Origin: Pseudolactococcus chungangensis CAU 28 = DSM 22330
GTDB lineage: Bacteria; Bacillota; Bacilli; Lactobacillales; Streptococcaceae
Assembly: GCF_002441885.1 (NCBI RefSeq)
Contig: NZ_JXJT01000023.1
Coordinates: 1-34,039, forward strand
Direction: 5' to 3'
DNA length: 34,039 nt
Of this stretch, positions 21,332-29,582 are shown piece by piece. The notes below the pieces were generated by a model, which made no database searches, was not told the origin of the DNA, and worked only from the letters and a program-made list of their open reading frames with translations. The translations under genes and the position numbers were made by a program. The stretch's first letter is position 1, and every line of letters starts with the position of its first letter.

Positions 21332-21953
21332 CTGCCCACTCCTTTTCAATTGCGGTGACAAATTCTCGCATGATGTGATCACGCGCCCTTGCGAGTTGCT
21401 TAGCTTTTTCAGTATACAGGCTTTCAGAAATCTGGAAGAGTTTTTCATAAAAATGATTGATTGTTGTGCCTTCAGCGGCATGATAGGCTGCTTTAGTGGT
21501 AAAAGTCTGTGGTAACTTATCAGGATTGTAAAGCTCACGCTTGCGATCAAAGCCATATTGCAAGGTTCGGACAATCCCGAAAGCACCAATGGCATCTAAG
21601 CGATCGGCATCTTGGACGATTTGACCATTGATGTCAAGTGCTTGCGCACTACCATCAAGATTAGATGAGAAGGAAAGATTATCTATAATCTCAAACACTT
21701 GGTCAATGTAAGGTAAGTCAAGCGTTGTGAGAAAATCAACGACCTCTTGCTTGGCTACGATAACATCCTCAAATAATTTGTCATCATAGGTATCATGGAG
21801 AAGGGCAGCCGTTAAAACTAAGTCACGATTAGCTTGCGGATAGTCAGCTAAAATGTGTTCAGCCAATTTATAGACACGAAAGATGTGATCGAAATCGTGA
21901 CCATCTGTCAAGTGCGCGTGTCTATTTTTGGCAAATGCCATGATTTTTTCCAT
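21315..21953 (-). CDS. HD-domain phosphohydrolase
   Basis: 212 residues. Metal ligands of the HD superfamily are visible: H19 and D20 (DGHDFDH), LLHDTYDD about residue 53, and DADRLDAIGA. This YpgQ/YedJ-like subfamily hydrolyses nucleotides such as (d)NTPs in the characterised cases; the substrate here is not known. Its start codon overlaps the trpS stop by one base, so it is co-translated under the T-box control of trpS. Confidence 0.85.
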   Translation of the reverse strand: MEKIMAFAKNRHAHLTDGHDFDHIFRVYKLAEHILADYPQANRDLVLTAALLHDTYDDKLFEDVIVAKQEVVDFLTTLDLPYIDQVFEIIDNLSFSSNLDGSAQALDINGQIVQDADRLDAIGAFGIVRTLQYGFDRKRELYNPDKLPQTFTTKAAYHAAEGTTINHFYEKLFQISESLYTEKAKQLARARDHIMREFVTAIEKEWADVYGN

Positions 21954-22975
21954 TATTTGAAATAATTAATCCCCATAGCGGATTTGACTTCATCCAAAGT
22001 CTGAACTGCGACAGCCTGTGCTTTCTCAGAGCCTTTTTTGAGCATCTCATAGACTTGCCCCATGTCTTGGGCGTATTCTAAGCGACGGGCGCGAATCGGT
22101 GCAAATTCACGGTCTAAGACTTCGAGTAGGTAGCGTTTGGTTTTCACATCACCGAGCCCGCCGGCTTGATACTGCGCTTTCATCTCAGCAATGGTTGCTG
22201 CATCTTCGGGTGTGCCAAAAACATCGAGATAGTGGAAGACCATATTCCCTTCGATTTTACCTGGATCTTCGACGCGGACGTGGTCAGGATCAGTATACAT
22301 ACTCATGACTTTTTTCTGGACAGTATCGGCATCGTCAGAAATGAAAATACCGTTGTTGAGGGATTTAGACATCTTGGCATTGCCATCAAGACCTGGTAAG
22401 CGACCAGCGCTTTCATTTTCAGGGTAGAGGCCTTCTGGTTCAACAAGGACATCTGTTTGGTAGGCGTGATTAAAGCTACGGACAATCTCGCGTGTTTGCT
22501 CGATCATTGGTTTTTGGTCATTTCCAACAGGGACGAGGTTGGCTTTAAAAGCTGTGATATCCGCTGCTTGAGAAACGGGATAAACGAGGAAGCCAGCTGG
22601 GATAGACTCGCCAAATCCTTTTTGGGCGATCTCTGTTTTAACGGTCGGGTTGCGTTCGAGACGCGCTAATGACACGAGGTTCATGAAGTACATTGACAGC
22701 TCGGCGAGCTCAGGAATTTGTGACTGAATGAAAATTGTTGACTGCGCTGGATCAAGGCCAACAGCTAGGTAATCAAGCGCGACTTCACCTACAGACTGAA
22801 TGATTTTTTCAGGTTCTTTGGCATGGTCAGTCAGAGCTTGTTGGTCAGCTAGAAAGACAAAGAGTTGGTACTTGTCTTCGTTTTGCAAGAGTACGCGATT
22901 TTTTAATGAGCCAACGTAGTGGCCGATGTGAAGTTTTCCTGTTGGACGATCTCCGGTTAAGATAATAGGTTTCAT
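21953..22975 (-). CDS. trpS: Tryptophanyl-tRNA synthetase
   Basis: 340 residues, class I synthetase. The HIGH motif (H16-H19 in [13 protein letters not shown]), KMSKS ([11 protein letters not shown]) and the Trp-pocket regions are present. It charges tRNA-Trp in the cytoplasm. A T-box leader with a UGG specifier lies upstream. AGGAG is about 11 bases before the ATG. It is the first gene of a three-gene operon with the HD and GDPD genes. Confidence 0.96.
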   Translation of the reverse strand: MKPIILTGDRPTGKLHIGHYVGSLKNRVLLQNEDKYQLFVFLADQQALTDHAKEPEKIIQSVGEVALDYLAVGLDPAQSTIFIQSQIPELAELSMYFMNLVSLARLERNPTVKTEIAQKGFGESIPAGFLVYPVSQAADITAFKANLVPVGNDQKPMIEQTREIVRSFNHAYQTDVLVEPEGLYPENESAGRLPGLDGNAKMSKSLNNGIFISDDADTVQKKVMSMYTDPDHVRVEDPGKIEGNMVFHYLDVFGTPEDAATIAEMKAQYQAGGLGDVKTKRYLLEVLDREFAPIRARRLEYAQDMGQVYEMLKKGSEKAQAVAVQTLDEVKSAMGINYFK

Positions 22976-23044
22976 ATAAATAAATTCTCCTTGTAGGTTC
23001 GTAATCGATTACCATATAGTTGAAGAGATGAAAATCTGATAAAC

Positions 23045-23313
23045 AAAAAAATCCTCGACAAAATCATTTGTCAAGGACGTTAACACGCGGTGCCACCTTA
23101 AATTATGGAAAAAAATTTCCATCTCTTAGCTCCCTCAAACAAGGGATTGTGCGGTATCGAGCACGGCCGTGATGTTTATCGTTTTGAATCAAATTGAACA
23201 TCAGTTCCTTTCGCAGGCCATTCACTTGGTTGAATTCTTGTCTCGCAATGACCGACAAGTCCCTGAAAATTCGGATACGCGTGCGCATCGACCAAGTTAC
23301 TTCCTCTGCTAAT
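23045..23313 (-). ncRNA. T-box riboswitch (tRNA-Trp specific)
   Basis: Reading the minus strand: stem I with an AGTA-type bulge near its 5' side (GAAGTAACTTGGT pairing with ACCAAG), a specifier loop GAATGGCC with the Trp codon TGG at 23218-23220, the conserved T-box AAGGTGGCACCGCG (about 23086-23099), and a terminator stem TCCTTGAC/GTCGAGGA followed by T7 (about 23046-23076). Uncharged tRNA-Trp would pair with the specifier and the T-box and allow read-through into trpS. Confidence 0.95.
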
Positions 23314-23319
23314 GGTTTT

Positions 23320-23348
23320 ATTTTACGATTATTCTAAGGGAATGTCAA
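23320..23348 (-). promoter_or_regulatory. Promoter of the trpS T-box operon
   Basis: Minus strand: TTGACA (23343-23348), 17-bp spacer, TAAAAT (23320-23325), with the leader RNA starting near 23313. Confidence 0.85.
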
Positions 23349-23504
23349 GGTGTCAGGGAGACAAGGCTTATTTTGTTGACAATTTTGATCGTTGCACAGG
23401 ACTTTCCTGACAATCTCTGTCGAAAATCCAATCAGCGCCTATCATTTTCTTACTAAAAATGCTAAAATGGGAATAACACGTAAATTGAAGATAAGAGGAC
23501 AAAA

Positions 23505-25127
23505 ATGTTACAAGTAAGCGATATTAGTTTGCAGTTTTCAGACCGTAAACTGTTTGATGAAGTGAATATTAAATTTTTACCAGGTAACTGTTACGGTTTA
23601 ATCGGAGCCAATGGTGCAGGAAAATCAACTTTCCTGAAAATTTTAGCAGGCGATATTGAGCCAAGCACAGGCCACACGTCGATGGGACCAGATGAGCGGA
23701 TGAGTATTCTACGTCAGAATCACTTTGACTATGAAGATATCCCTGTTTTGGACGTTGTTTTGATGGGGCATCAACGCCTTTATGATGTTAAAGTTGAAAA
23801 AGATGCCATCTACATGAAGGAAGACTTTACGGATGAAGATGGTATGCGTTCAGCTGAACTTGAAGGTGAATTTGCTGAGCTTGGTGGTTGGGAAGCAGAG
23901 TCCGATGCTGCACAATTGTTGCAAAACCTTGGAATCCCAGACGCTCTACACATGCAAAACATGTCTGAATTAACCAATGGTGAAAAAGTCAAAGTTCTCT
24001 TAGCTCAAGCCTTGTTTGGGAAACCAGACGTTCTACTCCTTGACGAGCCGACCAATGGTCTGGATATCCAGTCAATTAATTGGCTGGAAGAATTTTTGAT
24101 TAACTTCGAGAATACAGTCATCGTTGTCTCCCATGACCGTCACTTCTTGAATAAAGTATGTACGCACATGGCCGATTTGGACTTTGGTAAAATCAAACTC
24201 TTTGTTGGTAACTATGACTTCTGGAAAGAATCATCAGAACTTGCCCTTAAATTGCAGGGTGATGCCAACCGTAAATCAGAAGAAAAAATCAAAGAATTGC
24301 AAGACTTTATCGCGCGTTTCTCTGCGAATGCGTCTAAATCTAAGCAAGCGACATCTCGTAAAAAAATGTTGGATAAAATCGAATTGGACGAGATTGTCCC
24401 ATCTTCTCGTAAATATCCTTTTATCAACTTCAAACCTGACCGTGAAATCGGCAATGACTTGTTGAAAGTTGAAAATCTTTCAGTCAAAATTGATGGCGAA
24501 ATCATTTTGGATAATATCAGTTTTATCCTTAATCCAGGAGATAAAACAGCCTTCATCGGTCAAAATGATATCCAAACAACAACATTGATTCGTGCTATTA
24601 TGGGTGATATTGAGTACACTGGTGAGGTTAAGTGGGGTGTGACAACAAGTCAAGCTTACTTACCAAAAGACAATTCACGCGACTTTGCAGGTGGCGAAAC
24701 AATCCTTGATTGGCTCCGTCAGTTTGCCAGTAAAGAAGAAGACGACAATACTTTCCTTCGTGGTTTCCTAGGTCGGATGTTGTTCTCTGGTGAAGAAGTT
24801 AACAAGTCTGTTAACGTCCTCTCCGGAGGTGAAAAAGTTCGTGTGATGCTCAGCAAACTCATGCTCTTGAAATCAAACGTCCTTGTCTTAGATGACCCAA
24901 CCAATCATTTGGATTTGGAATCAATTTCATCACTCAATGAAGGTTTGACCAACTACAAAGGCAGTCTACTCTTTGCCAGTCATGACCACGAATTCATTCA
25001 AACCATCGCTAATCATATCATCGTTATCTCTAAGAACGGTGTGATTGACCGAATCGGTGAAACTTATGATGAGTTCCTTGAAAATGATGAAGTCCAAGCA
25101 AAAGTTAAAGCACTTTGGGCTGATTAA
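23505..25127 (+). CDS. ABC-F family ATPase (YbiT/YkpA-like)
   Basis: 540 residues with two nucleotide-binding domains joined by a P-site-tRNA-interaction-type linker (residues about 235-310, Lys-rich). NBD1: GANGAGKST, signature LTNGEKVKV, Walker B LLLDEPTNGLD. NBD2: GQNDIQTTT in place of a Walker A, signature LSGGEKVRV, Walker B LVLDDPTNHLD. The second Walker A lacks the usual Lys, and the first signature has T for S. It is soluble, without membrane segments, and acts on ribosomes as do other ABC-F proteins. The acidic insert after NBD1's Walker A resembles YbiT. AGAGG lies six bases before the ATG. Confidence 0.88.
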   Translation: MLQVSDISLQFSDRKLFDEVNIKFLPGNCYGLIGANGAGKSTFLKILAGDIEPSTGHTSMGPDERMSILRQNHFDYEDIPVLDVVLMGHQRLYDVKVEKDAIYMKEDFTDEDGMRSAELEGEFAELGGWEAESDAAQLLQNLGIPDALHMQNMSELTNGEKVKVLLAQALFGKPDVLLLDEPTNGLDIQSINWLEEFLINFENTVIVVSHDRHFLNKVCTHMADLDFGKIKLFVGNYDFWKESSELALKLQGDANRKSEEKIKELQDFIARFSANASKSKQATSRKKMLDKIELDEIVPSSRKYPFINFKPDREIGNDLLKVENLSVKIDGEIILDNISFILNPGDKTAFIGQNDIQTTTLIRAIMGDIEYTGEVKWGVTTSQAYLPKDNSRDFAGGETILDWLRQFASKEEDDNTFLRGFLGRMLFSGEEVNKSVNVLSGGEKVRVMLSKLMLLKSNVLVLDDPTNHLDLESISSLNEGLTNYKGSLLFASHDHEFIQTIANHIIVISKNGVIDRIGETYDEFLENDEVQAKVKALWAD

Positions 25128-25139
25128 AAAACTATTTTG

Positions 25140-25164
25140 AAAGTCGTAGGAATACGGCTTTTTT
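25140..25164 (+). terminator. Terminator of the ABC-F gene
   Basis: AAGTCGTA and TACGGCTT pair around GGAA and lead into TTTT. The -10 of the next gene begins three bases later. Confidence 0.75.
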
Positions 25165-25166
25165 GT

Positions 25167-25172
25167 TATAAT
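25167..25172 (+). promoter_or_regulatory. -10 element directly before the HAD gene
   Basis: TATAAT lies six bases before the ATG at 25179, so the transcript would begin at or near the start codon. No good -35 is present at 16-18 bp because the terminator hairpin occupies that space; a TTG-type match was not seen. Confidence 0.5.
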
Positions 25173-25178
25173 AAAAGC

Positions 25179-25979
25179 ATGACAATTAAACTCATCGCAA
25201 CAGATATGGATGGCACATTCTTAGATGGCAATGGAGCCTATGATAAAACACGCTTTGATGCGATGTTAACAAAACTAGAACAAACTAATATTCATTTTGT
25301 GGCAGCATCAGGTCGTCAACTTTTGGCTTTAGAGGCGATGTTTTCTGATTTTGCTGACCGGATTATTTTTGTGGCAGAAAACGGCGGTATCGTCAAATAT
25401 CGTGATGATATTTTATTTGAAGAGAAAATGCCTTTTAATAAAGTTTTAGAAATCTCAGATATCGTCAGAAAGTCTGACTATATCCAGGATGATTCTGTTT
25501 TATTAAGCGGAGCAAATGGCTCTTACATTTTAGAGACGACAAGTGACTATTATAAGAAAAAAGCGAATTTTTACTATGAAAAGGTGCAAGCAGTTTCTGA
25601 TTTTTCGGAAGTTGTGGATGATATTCTCAAACTTACCGTCAGTTTTACAGCTGAGCGGGTGCTGGAAGGTGCAGCTTGGGTCAATCAACAAGGGGCTGGG
25701 GTTCGGGCAGTCACCACAGGATTTGAATCAATTGATATTATGCCAGAAGGTATCAGCAAAGCCACGGGTCTGTCTCATCTCGCTGAAAAATTTGACATCA
25801 CACCATCGGAAATTGTCGCATTTGGCGATAATCTGAATGATTTAGAAATGTTGCGCTATGCAGGCAAGGCGGTTGCTATGTCTAATGCACGTGAGCCAAT
25901 CAAAGAGGTAGCAGACGAAATCATTGGTCATCATAAAGACCAAGCTGTGATGACTTATTTGGAAAATATTCAATTATAA
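25179..25979 (+). CDS. HAD-superfamily (Cof-type) phosphatase
   Basis: 266 residues. HAD motifs: DMDGTFLD (residues 8-15, nucleophile Asp), S/T in AASGRQ, K in GISKATGLSHLA, and GDNLNDLEML. A C2B cap lies between. These enzymes dephosphorylate sugar phosphates, flavin or PLP-type substrates; the natural one is unknown. The start at 25179 gives the conserved MTIKLIATDMDG; the frame upstream would cross a terminator. There is no ribosome site, fitting a leaderless mRNA. Confidence 0.85.
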   Translation: MTIKLIATDMDGTFLDGNGAYDKTRFDAMLTKLEQTNIHFVAASGRQLLALEAMFSDFADRIIFVAENGGIVKYRDDILFEEKMPFNKVLEISDIVRKSDYIQDDSVLLSGANGSYILETTSDYYKKKANFYYEKVQAVSDFSEVVDDILKLTVSFTAERVLEGAAWVNQQGAGVRAVTTGFESIDIMPEGISKATGLSHLAEKFDITPSEIVAFGDNLNDLEMLRYAGKAVAMSNAREPIKEVADEIIGHHKDQAVMTYLENIQL

Positions 25980-26006
25980 AAGAGGATAAATTTTAAAAAG
26001 GATGAA

Positions 26007-26135
26007 TTGAATATATTAATGATTGGTGCAACAAGATTTATTGGAAAAGAAGTTGTTAAACAAAATATTAAAAAGTATGACTCCTATCTTCTGGAAATAT
26101 CGCGTTTACGATATTTGATGGGGTACACAAGATAA
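26007..26135 (+). pseudogene. N-terminal fragment of a Rossmann-fold NAD(P)-binding protein
   Basis: From a TTG with AAGGA upstream, the frame reads MNILMIGATRFIGKEVVKQN then diverges and stops after 42 codons. GATRFIG is the GxxxxxG dinucleotide-binding turn of NmrA/SDR-type epimerases; the remaining 200 or more residues are missing. The break coincides with a perfect 8-bp inverted repeat and a tandem 17-bp duplication. It looks like a truncated relic. Confidence 0.6.
26095..26116. repeat. Inverted repeat AAATATCG/CGATATTT
   Basis: Perfect eight-base arms with a 6-nt loop (CGTTTA), inside the decayed gene, close to where similarity to the family is lost. Confidence 0.55.
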
Positions 26136-26168
26136 AAGTTATACACTAGCTAAAGTTATACACTAGCT
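26135..26168 (+). repeat. Tandem duplication of AAAGTTATACACTAGCT
   Basis: Two exact 17-bp copies (26135-26151, 26152-26168) with no spacer. No function is evident; it is probably a slippage or repair scar next to the pseudogene. Confidence 0.85.
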
Positions 26169-26328
26169 ACAGATCATGAACAAGTTACAAATTAAATGAT
26201 AGCCATTTTTTTCCAATCAGTAATCCGTTAGAAATGGTAACTTATATTGCAAGTTTGGTATAAGTCCATCTCTTATATTTTAAAATAGCATCAGCATGCC
26301 TCATAATTTGTGGTATAAAATCAAAAAA
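26169..26328. other. Intergenic AT-rich stretch, nothing recognised
   Basis: Between the tandem repeat and the azoreductase terminator. No frame with a ribosome site and no clear promoter was found. Confidence 0.4.
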
Positions 26329-26370
26329 ATACGCCTCAATTTGTATTGGTTAATACAAACGAGGCGTATT
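26329..26370 (-). terminator. Terminator of the azoreductase gene
   Basis: AATACGCCTC and GAGGCGTATT enclose a nested second stem (TTTGTATT/AATACAAA), with A and T runs outside. It can work in both directions. Confidence 0.9.
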
Positions 26371-26394
26371 CTTTTGATCTATATATTTTAGTGA

Positions 26395-27015
26395 TTAGAA
26401 TTCTTTTGCAATGCTAGTAACTTTAGCCAAAGCATCATTCAAAATTTCATTAGCGCGTTCAGGCTCGTAGGCATGACCTTCGATGTAAACAGAAGTAATG
26501 TCATCAATACCAATGAAGTTTAAGATGCTATTGAGATATTGAGAAGACCCATCGTTTCCGTCATATGCACCACCATTGGCTTGAATATGAAGGACTTTTT
26601 TACCACCAGCAAGACCGACAGGGCCTTCAGCAGTATATTTGAAAGTTTTACCAGCGACATTGATGGTATCAATCCATGCTTTTAGACGTGTTGGCATGCT
26701 AAGGTTCCAAAGTGGGTTAGCAATCACAACTTTATCAGCAGCGAGGAATTGCTCTGTCAAATCACCAAAACGAGCAACTTTAGCCTGTTGCTCAGCACTG
26801 AGGTTACCAAATTCAATACCGGCAGCCATTGCGTTGAAAGCTGAAGCGATGTCAACATCAATTTCAGGTACGTTGTCAGCGAAAACATCAAGAATAGTAA
26901 TTGTATCAGATGGGTTTTCTGCTTTGTAAGTAGATAGGAATTGCTCAAGCGTTTTGAGTGAGAATGATGTTTCAGATGTAAGGGGATGCCCTTTAATAAT
27001 AAGTGTATTAGACAA
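26395..27015 (-). CDS. azoR: FMN-dependent NADH:azoreductase / quinone reductase
   Basis: 206 residues of the flavodoxin-like AzoR family: IIKGHPLTSETSFS (phosphate-binding loop), NPLWNLSMPTRLKAWID (the PxWNFxxPxxLKxWID-type flavin loop) and IQANGGAYDG. It reduces azo dyes and quinones with NADH using bound FMN. The start codon is TTG, chosen because GAGGT lies seven bases upstream and it gives the conserved N-terminus MSNTLII. It is transcribed alone, with its own terminator. Confidence 0.88.
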   Translation of the reverse strand: MSNTLIIKGHPLTSETSFSLKTLEQFLSTYKAENPSDTITILDVFADNVPEIDVDIASAFNAMAAGIEFGNLSAEQQAKVARFGDLTEQFLAADKVVIANPLWNLSMPTRLKAWIDTINVAGKTFKYTAEGPVGLAGGKKVLHIQANGGAYDGNDGSSQYLNSILNFIGIDDITSVYIEGHAYEPERANEILNDALAKVTSIAKEF

Positions 27016-27180
27016 TGGTAAGACCTCATAATTTCTAAATATTTTTAATTACCATACTATTTTATATAAAAAAATTAGTAATTGCTTTGTTTACGCTTGT
27101 AAATTTTATTACAAACTTGGAGTTAAAATGAGTAGCCTACATTTTTTTAATTTGTGAAACATACCACATTTGTTAGAAAA

Positions 27181-27209
27181 TTGAAAAAAAAACTAAAATG
27201 TGTTATATT
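27181..27209 (+). promoter_or_regulatory. plsX promoter
   Basis: TTGAAA (27181-27186), 17-bp spacer, TATATT (27204-27209). The ATG is six bases after the -10, which makes the mRNA leaderless or nearly so. Confidence 0.75.
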
Positions 27210-27215
27210 GTTAGA

Positions 27216-28217
27216 ATGAAAAAGAAATTAGCGATTGACGCAATGGGTGGAGATTTTGCACCCAAATCTGTTGTCGAAGGGTGTCTATTGGCGAGAGCAG
27301 AATTTCCAGACACTGAGTTTATTTTATTTGGTGATGAAACGAAGATTCGACCATTATTAAGCGATGATACCAATATTACCATTGTCCACACGACTGAGAA
27401 GATTGATTCTGGGGAAGCTGATCCAGTTAAAGCGATTCGTCGTAAGAAAACTGCAAGCATGGTTTTAGCTGCGACAGCAGTTAGAAACGGTGAGGCAGAT
27501 GCACTTGTTTCTGCAGGAAATACAGGTGCTTTACTTGCGAGTGGTATCTTTACAGTTGGCCGTATCAAGCAAGTCGATCGACCTGGTTTGCTATCAACCT
27601 TACCAACTTTGGATGGTAAAGGATTCGATATGTTGGACCTCGGTGCGAATGCAGAGAATACCGCCCACCATCTCTATAACTTTGCAATTCTAGGGTCATT
27701 TTATGCGTCAAATGTCAGAGGTGTGACATCTCCGCGTATTGGGCTTTTAAACAACGGCTCTGAAGCTAGTAAGGGTGCACCATTACAAAAGGAAACTTAT
27801 GAGTTACTTGCAGCTGACGAGCAACTGAACTTTATCGGTAATGTCGAGGCGCGTGATTTAATGAGCGGTGTGGCTGACGTCGTCGTTGTGGATGGTTTCA
27901 CTGGTAATGCTGTTCTCAAATCAATTGAGGGGACAGCATCGAGCTTGATGAAATTACTGAAAACGTCTATTAAAGATGGTGGTATGACATCAAAACTTGG
28001 TGCGTTGCTGATGAAAAAATCTTTATACAGTTTAAAAGATGCGCTAGATTACGAAAAAGCAGGAGGCGCCGTCTTGTTTGGCTTAAAAGCACCTGTCATC
28101 AAGAGTCATGGCTCTTCAAATGCTGACGCGATTTTTGCGACACTTAAACAAACGCATAAAATGTTAGAAACTGACGTGGTTGGGAAATTAGTGCAACATT
28201 ATCAGGAGGACAAATAA
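27216..28217 (+). CDS. plsX: Phosphate acyltransferase PlsX
   Basis: 333 residues. [19 protein letters not shown] at the N-terminus, [12 protein letters not shown] and the [14 protein letters not shown] stretch are PlsX signatures. The enzyme makes acyl-phosphate from acyl-ACP for phosphatidic acid synthesis at the membrane surface. The start at 27216 gives the conserved [12 protein letters not shown]; the upstream ATG lies between -35 and -10 and is excluded. There is no ribosome site at this start. acpP follows directly. Confidence 0.95.
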   Translation: MKKKLAIDAMGGDFAPKSVVEGCLLARAEFPDTEFILFGDETKIRPLLSDDTNITIVHTTEKIDSGEADPVKAIRRKKTASMVLAATAVRNGEADALVSAGNTGALLASGIFTVGRIKQVDRPGLLSTLPTLDGKGFDMLDLGANAENTAHHLYNFAILGSFYASNVRGVTSPRIGLLNNGSEASKGAPLQKETYELLAADEQLNFIGNVEARDLMSGVADVVVVDGFTGNAVLKSIEGTASSLMKLLKTSIKDGGMTSKLGALLMKKSLYSLKDALDYEKAGGAVLFGLKAPVIKSHGSSNADAIFATLKQTHKMLETDVVGKLVQHYQEDK

Positions 28218-28466
28218 ATGGCGATGAGTAAAGAAGATCTTTTTGCTAAGATAAAAGAAAACTTAGTGGAGACATTGGAGCTTGATGCAGATCATGTCAC
28301 GCTAGAAACGAATATTGTCGAAGATTTAGGCGCAGATTCGATTAGTTTGATGGAATTCACTTTGGCTTTAGAAGACGAATTTGGTATCGAAATTTCTGAC
28401 GAAGATGCAGAACACATCTTGACCTTGGGGCAAGTTGTCGACTACGTTTCTGATAAAATTAATTAA
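28218..28466 (+). CDS. acpP: Acyl carrier protein
   Basis: 82 residues, acidic four-helix fold. The phosphopantetheine serine lies in LGADSISLMEF (S41 region), where the usual DSL is DSI. It carries acyl chains for fatty acid and phospholipid synthesis and would supply PlsX, whose stop codon adjoins its start. AGGAGG eight bases upstream gives strong translation. A second ACP for the main fab cluster is usual in lactococci, so this one may serve phospholipid synthesis. Confidence 0.93.
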   Translation: MAMSKEDLFAKIKENLVETLELDADHVTLETNIVEDLGADSISLMEFTLALEDEFGIEISDEDAEHILTLGQVVDYVSDKIN

Positions 28467-28483
28467 TTATCAACTTAATATAA

Positions 28484-28526
28484 AAAAATACAGGTTTTGG
28501 CCTATCCGCCAGAACCTGTATTTTTT
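28484..28526 (+). terminator. plsX-acpP terminator
   Basis: ATACAGGTTTTGGC and GCCAGAACCTGTAT pair around CTATCC (one G-U or mismatch), ending in T6; the A-run on the left lets it serve the facing Nudix gene too. Confidence 0.9.
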
Positions 28527-28554
28527 GACTTATTTTATAGCCTAAATCAAGAGT

Positions 28555-29328
28555 TTAGATAGGTTTCTTTAATCTGAAAAATGCGTGTGGTTGATCGGTA
28601 TCATCATGTTTTTCAGTATTGACTGGAATCATATACAGCTCACGATAATGGGCGATTTGATCACTTATTTTTCGTCCGCTAAACTGTTCAGCGATTGTTT
28701 CGACTGCTTGCCAACTAAAAACTGGAGGCAGCAGATTTAGCCATTTAGGTTTGACTTCAAAACTTTCCTGAATGATTTGACTAGCCTTTTTGAGAATATT
28801 AGCATGATCAAAGGCGAGCAACTGATCTAGTACACCAATAATGTGCAGCTGATGCGTCTCAGGGTCTATTGTGAAATCAAACCATTGCGCGCGTTCAGCA
28901 TCGTCACCAGCTTGGGTCTCTGGAAAATGAGGCAGATATACTAAATGCGCAACAGTGACTACCCAACCTCTAGGGTCACGTCCCGGCGTTGCAATTGTTG
29001 TGAGTTGGTCCACAAATTTAGGAGCAATCTGGAGATGGGTTTCCTCATAGACCTCACGAATTGCAGCTTGCGTTGTATCCTCGGTTTTATCTAGAAAACC
29101 ACCAGGTAATGCCCAATGATGTAAATCAGGATGTGCTTTACGTTGGATTAACAAGAGGTTGACTCGATTGGTTACTGGATTATAAGCAAAGATGACGCTA
29201 TCAACTGTCACGCTAGGTGTTTCATAAGTTTGTCTATCTTGTTTGGCATACCAAGCCAGAAACTCCTTCTCGCTTGCCTGATGTTCGTAGTAGTCTTTTT
29301 CCGCTATTTTGTTTGCAAATGTTCGCAT
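28555..29328 (-). CDS. Nudix hydrolase with C-terminal winged helix (NrtR-like)
   Basis: 257 residues. The Nudix box begins at G77 (GFLDKTED) with E83, R91, E92, E95 and E96; the box's final Gly is His98. The C-terminal 70 residues (SFEVKPKWLNLLPPVFSWQA, FRLKKP) resemble the winged helix of NrtR-type ADP-ribose-sensing repressors of NAD metabolism. An ADP-ribose pyrophosphatase without a regulatory role is the alternative. No NAD genes adjoin it here. GGAG precedes the ATG. Confidence 0.8.
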   Translation of the reverse strand: MRTFANKIAEKDYYEHQASEKEFLAWYAKQDRQTYETPSVTVDSVIFAYNPVTNRVNLLLIQRKAHPDLHHWALPGGFLDKTEDTTQAAIREVYEETHLQIAPKFVDQLTTIATPGRDPRGWVVTVAHLVYLPHFPETQAGDDAERAQWFDFTIDPETHQLHIIGVLDQLLAFDHANILKKASQIIQESFEVKPKWLNLLPPVFSWQAVETIAEQFSGRKISDQIAHYRELYMIPVNTEKHDDTDQPHAFFRLKKPI

Positions 29329-29478
29329 GATGTCTCCTTGTGAGATCGGATTTATAGTGAGTTGAGTAGATACATCTTATTTAAGTCTAACCTAGTATTC
29401 ATGCTGTGTCAATGCCATGATGTTTGAATGAATAACGTAAAATAATGAATGTTTGATTAATTAAAAATAAGGTATTAT

Positions 29479-29507
29479 TTGCGATATAACAATGAATACG
29501 TTAAAAT
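29479..29507 (+). promoter_or_regulatory. Promoter of the apbE-like gene
   Basis: TTGCGA (29479-29484), 17-bp spacer, TAAAAT (29502-29507), 75 bp before the ATG. Confidence 0.6.
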
Positions 29508-29582
29508 AGTAGTAAGTAGTTGTAAGCGTTTTATCAGAGGGGGCTAGATGTGCGTGTGCTAACACTGAAAGGAGATAGTTGA

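Noticed and set aside
20483-21595. Long version of the phosphodiesterase starting at 21595
   Set aside because: The extra 88 codons are antisense-free but lie inside the HD gene in another frame; AGGAG supports the start at 21331.
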